Shown here piece by piece: positions 14,969-19,233 of a stretch of DNA of 19,233 nucleotides (its first letter is position 1; the number at the start of each line of letters is the position of its first letter). The position numbers and the translations under genes are program-made. The notes under the pieces are model-generated. The model ran no database searches and was not told the DNA's origin. It saw only the letters and a program-made list of their open reading frames with translations. This DNA is from an uncultured Chlorobiota bacterium (GTDB lineage Bacteria > Bacteroidota > Bacteroidia > Bacteroidales > JAADGE01), in assembly GCA_947311125.1 (NCBI GenBank), contig CAMZKI010000140.1, positions 1 through 19,233 on the forward strand, in the 5' to 3' direction.

Positions 14969-16777
14969 TTAATCATCTGAGAATTTTCTGATTATTCTTC
15001 TGTATGACGAAAATACATTTGCTTTGGATACAAAACCGACATATTTTTTTCCGTTTAAAACAACAACATTAAACAAACCGCTTGTTTGGATCTTTTTTGC
15101 TACTTCTGCCATTGTATCATTAATATCGACTACAACATTCGGTTTAAACATTATTTGACTTGCAAAAACTCTTTCGTATTTTTCTTTATCAAAAATTATA
15201 TTTTTAAAATTCTGTAATGTTATAAGTCCCAAGAAATTATTATCATCATCAACAACAGGAAAAATATTCCTTTCAGATTTAAGAAAGGCTTCTTTAATTT
15301 GTCTCAGATTATAATCAGGTCTTAGTTTTATAAAATTATTCTCTATTAAATTTTTAACTTTCATCATTTTAAGAATATTTTTATCTTTATGATGTGTCAT
15401 AAGCTCACCTCTTCTGGCAAGTTGTATTGTATAAACAGAGTTTTTATGAAAAATTCGCACGGTTGCAAACGAAATTGTAGCTACAACCATCAACGGAACA
15501 AACAGTCCGTAACCTCCTGTTAAATCTCCGATAAGGAATATTGCCGTAAGAGGAGCATGCAAAACTCCTGCTATCATACCTGCCATTCCGACAAGAGCAA
15601 AGTTTTCGTGCGACAGGGTTCCCATTCCGAGGGAACCGACAAGAATTGTAAAAAACAATCCTGTATTTGCTCCGGTAAACAGGGTAGGCGCAAAAATGCC
15701 TCCTATTCCTCCGCTTCCGAAAGTTATTGAGGTTGCTACTACTTTAAGAAGTATAATAACGATAAAAAGAATAAATATCATTATTTGGTTTTCAGACATA
15801 CTTTCAAACAGAGTATTTTCAAAAAGATAACCAAAATTGCCGTGCAAAGCAGAATTGGTTACTTCATAGCCTTCACCGTAGAAAAAAGGAAAAAAGTAAA
15901 TTAGAATTCCGAGACTGAAACTTCCTATCAGAAATTTATAACGAGCTTTTTTTATTCGTTCAAAAAGTTTTTCAACAAAAACATAAACCTCTGTAAAATA
16001 AGCAGAAATAAGACCTGTAATTATACCGAGTATAATATAATAAGGTATATCGCTCATTACAAAAGGGTCTTTCATTTGAAAAGGATAGATAACACCGAGA
16101 CCGAATAAGAAATAAGATGTAATTGTTCCTGTTACGGAAGCTATTAAAATCGGAACAACCGAATACATAGTCAAGTCAATCATTATAACTTCCAATGCAA
16201 AAACAACACCTGCCAAAGGAGCTTTAAATATTGCAGACATTGCTCCTGCCGAAGCTGCTCCGAGAATTAAAATTCTGTGTTTGTAATTAAGATGGAAAAA
16301 TCGTCCTAAAACCGAACCATATGCAGCACCTGTGGCAACAGTAGGACCTTCCAACCCTACCGACCCGCCGAAACCTACCGTAAATGCACTTGTTATAACT
16401 GATGAAAACAAATTGTGCATCCTTATAAACCCGTATGATTGAGAAATGGCATACAAAACACCGGGTATACCGTGCTGTACCTGCCTTTTTATAACGTATT
16501 TTATAAAAATAACCGTAAGAGAAATACCTATCGCAGGGAAAATTATGTACAGAAAGTTTTCTGTATTTTCAAAAAAACTGCTTTTCAGCAATAATTGAAT
16601 AAGATGAACGGCTCCTTTAATTAAAAAGGCAATGATTCCGGCAAGAAAACCAACAACAGCAGACAGTATCAACAAAAATTGATTATCAGACATATGTTTC
16701 AGCCGCCATTTAAGAAACTTAAAAGTATACCGGTGCATAAAACTTCTTAATTTCTTTTTTAAAATCCCCGAAGACAT
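14969..16777 (-). CDS. ClC-type chloride channel/transporter with two CBS domains
   Basis: An inner-membrane anion protein of 602 residues. The membrane part (about 30-445) shows the ClC selectivity motifs: QHGIP (101-105, where E. coli ClC has GSGIP with S107), GGSVGLEGP (137-145, with the gating glutamate E143), GIGGIFAP (357-364) and the pore tyrosine Y423. In KAPLAGVVFALEV the internal proton glutamate of E. coli ClC (E203) is replaced by V197, with its neighbour E196 kept. Two CBS domains, about 471-528 and 538-592, form a cytoplasmic regulatory pair that may bind nucleotides. The start is set to ATG 16777: a well-formed promoter lies at 16804-16834, so the TTG at 16837 would be outside the message. 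The 33 bases before the DUF1599 gene hold no terminator. Confidence 0.9.
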   Translation of the reverse strand: MSSGILKKKLRSFMHRYTFKFLKWRLKHMSDNQFLLILSAVVGFLAGIIAFLIKGAVHLIQLLLKSSFFENTENFLYIIFPAIGISLTVIFIKYVIKRQVQHGIPGVLYAISQSYGFIRMHNLFSSVITSAFTVGFGGSVGLEGPTVATGAAYGSVLGRFFHLNYKHRILILGAASAGAMSAIFKAPLAGVVFALEVIMIDLTMYSVVPILIASVTGTITSYFLFGLGVIYPFQMKDPFVMSDIPYYIILGIITGLISAYFTEVYVFVEKLFERIKKARYKFLIGSFSLGILIYFFPFFYGEGYEVTNSALHGNFGYLFENTLFESMSENQIMIFILFIVIILLKVVATSITFGSGGIGGIFAPTLFTGANTGLFFTILVGSLGMGTLSHENFALVGMAGMIAGVLHAPLTAIFLIGDLTGGYGLFVPLMVVATISFATVRIFHKNSVYTIQLARRGELMTHHKDKNILKMMKVKNLIENNFIKLRPDYNLRQIKEAFLKSERNIFPVVDDDNNFLGLITLQNFKNIIFDKEKYERVFASQIMFKPNVVVDINDTMAEVAKKIQTSGLFNVVVLNGKKYVGFVSKANVFSSYRRIIRKFSDD

Positions 16778-16803
16778 AATAGTGTATATTTCAAAACGAG
16801 TTG

Positions 16804-16834
16804 CAAATGTATTACTGTAAATTGATTTTTCAAA
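16804..16834 (-). promoter_or_regulatory. Bacteroidota-type promoter of the ClC gene
   Basis: On the minus strand TTTG (16834-16831) is followed by exactly 19 bases and then TACATTTG (16811-16804), a full match to the TTTG / TAnnTTTG promoter pattern. The -7 box ends 26 bases before the ATG at 16777. This is the best promoter in the window and decides the start of the ClC gene. Confidence 0.65.
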
Positions 16835-16888
16835 CAATTAGACAATAATTAATTATATAAACGACCGATATTTTTACAGTATTGTTTT

Positions 16889-17677
16889 TCAGATATTTAC
16901 AGGCGGATTAATTATGCCTTTAAAAACAAAATCAGCAGGTCCGGACAACCAAATATTTTCAAAGCCGTTATTTTTCTTTTCAAAATTTACAACTAACCTG
17001 CCGCCCTTTGCATTTAAAATTATTTCACCCGATTTTAAATTATTAATTTCGGCATATGTCAAAGCCGATGCTACGGCTCCGGTTCCGCAAGCCAAGGTTT
17101 CGTTTTCCACCCCCCTTTCGTAAGTCCTTATTTTTAAGACATTATCGCGTAAAATCTCAATAAAATTTACATTTATCCCTTCATTTTTGAATTTGTCGGA
17201 AAATCTGACTTTTTGTCCTTCTTCATATACATTACTACTGCCAATATTACTGCAAAACCTTATGTAATGAGGGGAACCTGTATAGCAAGTATAATCGTTT
17301 GATATTTTCTCAATTTTTTTAACGTCAATTATTTTTAACTTTACGATATTGTCATTTAGAATATATGCTTCGTGTATTCCGTCTGATGCAATAAATTTTG
17401 CATAATCGTTTATAAAACCTGTTTTTCGGGCAAAAGCGACTATGCATCTTCCCCCGTTTCCGCACATTGTACCTCCGCTTCCGTCAGAATTAAAATATTC
17501 CATTTCAAAATCAAAATCAGGGTGTTTTTTTAAAATCATAATACCGTCGGCACCGATTCCGAAACGTCTGTTACATAAAAAACTGATTTGCTTTTCAGAT
17601 AAATCCGGCAACTCACCGTTATAGTTATTAATTAAAATAAAATCGTTACCGGCTCCCGTATATTTATAAAATTCCAT
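16889..17677 (-). CDS. dapF: Diaminopimelate epimerase
   Basis: A cytoplasmic, cofactor-independent epimerase that converts LL- to meso-diaminopimelate for lysine and peptidoglycan synthesis. The 262 residues begin with MEFYKYTGAGNDF, the family's conserved N-terminus, which sets the start at 17677; an upstream in-frame start at 17758 would add 27 unrelated residues. The two catalytic cysteines are present: C72 in MCGNGGRC and C197 in LACGTGAVAS. FGIGADGI (39-46) and FNSDGS (62-67) are further substrate-binding signatures, and E188 lies in the YERGVENET segment before C197. It is divergent from the HtrA-type gene. The ClC gene follows downstream but has its own promoter, so co-transcription is uncertain. 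Confidence 0.95.
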   Translation of the reverse strand: MEFYKYTGAGNDFILINNYNGELPDLSEKQISFLCNRRFGIGADGIMILKKHPDFDFEMEYFNSDGSGGTMCGNGGRCIVAFARKTGFINDYAKFIASDGIHEAYILNDNIVKLKIIDVKKIEKISNDYTCYTGSPHYIRFCSNIGSSNVYEEGQKVRFSDKFKNEGINVNFIEILRDNVLKIRTYERGVENETLACGTGAVASALTYAEINNLKSGEIILNAKGGRLVVNFEKKNNGFENIWLSGPADFVFKGIINPPVNI

Positions 17678-17807
17678 AAAACAGATATTAATTGTAAATT
17701 GTTGTAAAATAATAAATTCAATTTCTTCACTGAAAAAATGTATAAAATTATGTAACAAACAAAACTTATATGCGTTTTAGCATATGTCAAAATGTCAATA
17801 ATTATTT

Positions 17808-17821
17808 CAAATATATGTTTG
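17808..17821. promoter_or_regulatory. Overlapping divergent -7 boxes between dapF and the HtrA-type gene
   Basis: TATATTTG on the minus strand (17815-17808, toward dapF) and TATGTTTG on the plus strand (17814-17821, toward the protease gene) both match TAnnTTTG and overlap by two bases. Together they form a 14-base imperfect palindrome, CAAATATATGTTTG, with 12 of 14 positions symmetric. Neither has a clean TTTG -33 box at 19-21 bases. Leaders would be about 75 bases for the protease gene and about 125 for dapF. Confidence 0.35.
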
Positions 17822-17903
17822 GTTCGTCATTTGTTTCCATACAATCTGATAATGGTTAAAAAAACAAAATTAATTACTAAATAATAACAAAAATTTAAGA
17901 ACG

Positions 17904-19233
17904 ATGAAAAATTCTGAAAAAATTTCCGACAGAAGTGCTAAAAGAGTTTTTACTCTTTTTTTAACGGCATTATTAGGCGGGATTGCAGCCTTTGGTTTAA
18001 ACAGTATTTTTGAACCGGAACAAAAAGTTCTTCAAACAGAAAAAACAGAAATTCCTGTATATAAGACAAATAATTTTCCTGCGGCAACAACTGTTTTACC
18101 TGATTTTTCTACAGCTGCAGAAAAAACAGTAAATGCCGTTGTTCATGTTAAAACAACTTACGAAGCTCATCAAACACAACCTTCACTTCAAGATTTCTTT
18201 TTCGGAAATCCTTTTGGGGGTGATTTCGGATACAGAATGCCGTCGAAAGCATCCGGTTCCGGGGTTATAATTTCAAGCGACGGCTATATAGTTACTAATA
18301 ATCACGTTGTTGAAGATGCTGATGATATTCAGATTGTATTAAACGATAAAAGAAAATATACGGCAAAACTTATAGGAAGAGATCCTGCTACGGATATAGC
18401 CTTATTAAAGATAGAAGAAAAAGATTTGCCGACGATTCCTTACGGAAATTCTGATAAATTAAAAATAGGAGAATGGGTTTTAGCCGTGGGAAATCCGTTT
18501 AACCTTACTTCAACCGTTACAGCCGGTATTGTAAGTGCAAAAGCCAGAAATATAAACCTGTTGCGACAAAAACAACAATATGCAATTGAATCGTTTATTC
18601 AAACCGATGCTGCCGTTAACCCGGGCAACAGCGGAGGAGCCTTAGTAAACACAAACGGCGAATTAGTCGGTATAAACACAGCCATAGCTTCTCAAACCGG
18701 TTCTTATTCCGGATATTCTTTTGCTGTTCCGGTATCGATAGTTAAAAAAGTTGTTGCCGATTTAAAAGAATACGGAACCGTTCAAAGGGCATTACTCGGG
18801 GTTAACATTCGCGATGTTGATGCAAAATTAGCCGAAGAACTTGATATGGACAAGCCGGAAGGAGTTTACGTAGTAAATGTCAATAAAGGCAGTGCTGCCG
18901 AAGAAGCAGGAATTGAAAAAGAAGATGTAATAGTGAAAGTTAATGACGTTACCGTTGAAAAAGTTTCTGAACTTCAGGAACAAATAAGCAGATACAGCCC
19001 GGGAGATAAAATAACAGTTTGGGTTGAAAGAAACGGTAAATTGAAAAAGTTTCTTGTTACGCTTAAAAACAGTTTAGGAACAACCGATGTTATAAATAAA
19101 GACATAATACAAGTTTTGGGTGCAAGCTTTTCAAGTATTTCGACAGAAACAAAAGAAAAACTGAAAATTAAAAACGGTGTTCAGGTTACTGATTTACAAT
19201 CAGGTAAACTTATGAGAGCCGGTGTCAGAACAG
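17904..19233 (+). CDS. DegP/DegQ (HtrA)-type periplasmic serine protease, 3' end cut by window edge
   Basis: The frame is open to the window edge and encodes 443 residues of a Do-type trypsin-like protease and chaperone that degrades misfolded envelope proteins. An N-terminal signal anchor (about 15-33, FTLFLTALLGGIAAFGL) takes it to the periplasm. The catalytic triad is complete: H134 in TNNHVVEDA, D164 in DPATDIALL and S243 in NPGNSGGAL. A long loop with FFFGNPFGGDF precedes the protease core, as in DegP/DegQ. The first PDZ domain runs about 295-390 (RALLGVNI, then PEGVYVVNV, then AGIEKEDVI). A second PDZ begins near 400 and is cut within AGVRT. Length and two PDZ domains fit DegP/DegQ rather than DegS. 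It starts divergently from dapF. Confidence 0.93.
   Translation, partial: MKNSEKISDRSAKRVFTLFLTALLGGIAAFGLNSIFEPEQKVLQTEKTEIPVYKTNNFPAATTVLPDFSTAAEKTVNAVVHVKTTYEAHQTQPSLQDFFFGNPFGGDFGYRMPSKASGSGVIISSDGYIVTNNHVVEDADDIQIVLNDKRKYTAKLIGRDPATDIALLKIEEKDLPTIPYGNSDKLKIGEWVLAVGNPFNLTSTVTAGIVSAKARNINLLRQKQQYAIESFIQTDAAVNPGNSGGALVNTNGELVGINTAIASQTGSYSGYSFAVPVSIVKKVVADLKEYGTVQRALLGVNIRDVDAKLAEELDMDKPEGVYVVNVNKGSAAEEAGIEKEDVIVKVNDVTVEKVSELQEQISRYSPGDKITVWVERNGKLKKFLVTLKNSLGTTDVINKDIIQVLGASFSSISTETKEKLKIKNGVQVTDLQSGKLMRAGVRT

Noticed and set aside
16778..16837. Twenty extra N-terminal residues of the ClC protein from TTG 16837
   Set aside because: The TTG overlaps the -33 box of a well-formed promoter, so it would not be in the transcript.

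Overview
The window is about 19.2 kb of AT-rich DNA from a member of the Bacteroidota, most likely near the Bacteroidales. Four things support this: two secreted proteins with C-terminal type IX secretion (T9SS) sorting domains, several TAnnTTTG-type -7 promoter boxes, start codons preceded by A/T-rich DNA rather than strong Shine-Dalgarno sites, and the conserved gene block DUF1599 - BT_3928-type DoxX protein - tpiA. No rRNA, tRNA, CRISPR array, phage module or insertion sequence was recognised.

Layout. Positions 1-380 are non-coding and unlike the rest: a 49-bp near-perfect inverted repeat around an A-rich loop, then a TTG microsatellite. This block abuts a xerD-type recombinase gene whose conserved N-terminus is present but which has no in-frame ATG, GTG or TTG at the expected place. 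Next, on the minus strand, come a small lipoprotein and a Lys/Glu-rich exported coiled-coil protein, then a 1166-residue gingipain-like C25 peptidase with GEVED and T9SS domains. A GNAT acetyltransferase (plus) and a TPMT-like methyltransferase (minus) meet tail to tail on a shared TTAA. A second T9SS cargo protein (minus) is divergent from glmM (plus). glmM converges on nth, which is preceded by an outer-membrane beta-barrel gene with a clear terminator.

From 14923 down to 11234 runs a tightly packed minus-strand operon: DUF1599, DoxX/BT_3928, tpiA, and a CitE-type lyase carrying an N-terminal CitD-like acyl-carrier segment. Upstream are a ClC chloride transporter with two CBS domains and the best promoter in the window, then dapF. 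A degP/degQ-type periplasmic protease gene starts divergently from dapF and runs off the right edge.

How the genes fit together. Most are housekeeping: wall precursors (glmM, dapF), glycolysis (tpiA), DNA repair and chromosome dimer resolution (nth, xerD), and envelope quality control (HtrA). The accessory part is the secreted proteins. No complete new defence or mobile system is visible. The parts most worth a second look are the foreign-looking left edge with the start-less xerD, and the CitD-CitE fusion placed in the tpiA operon without any other citrate lyase gene nearby.
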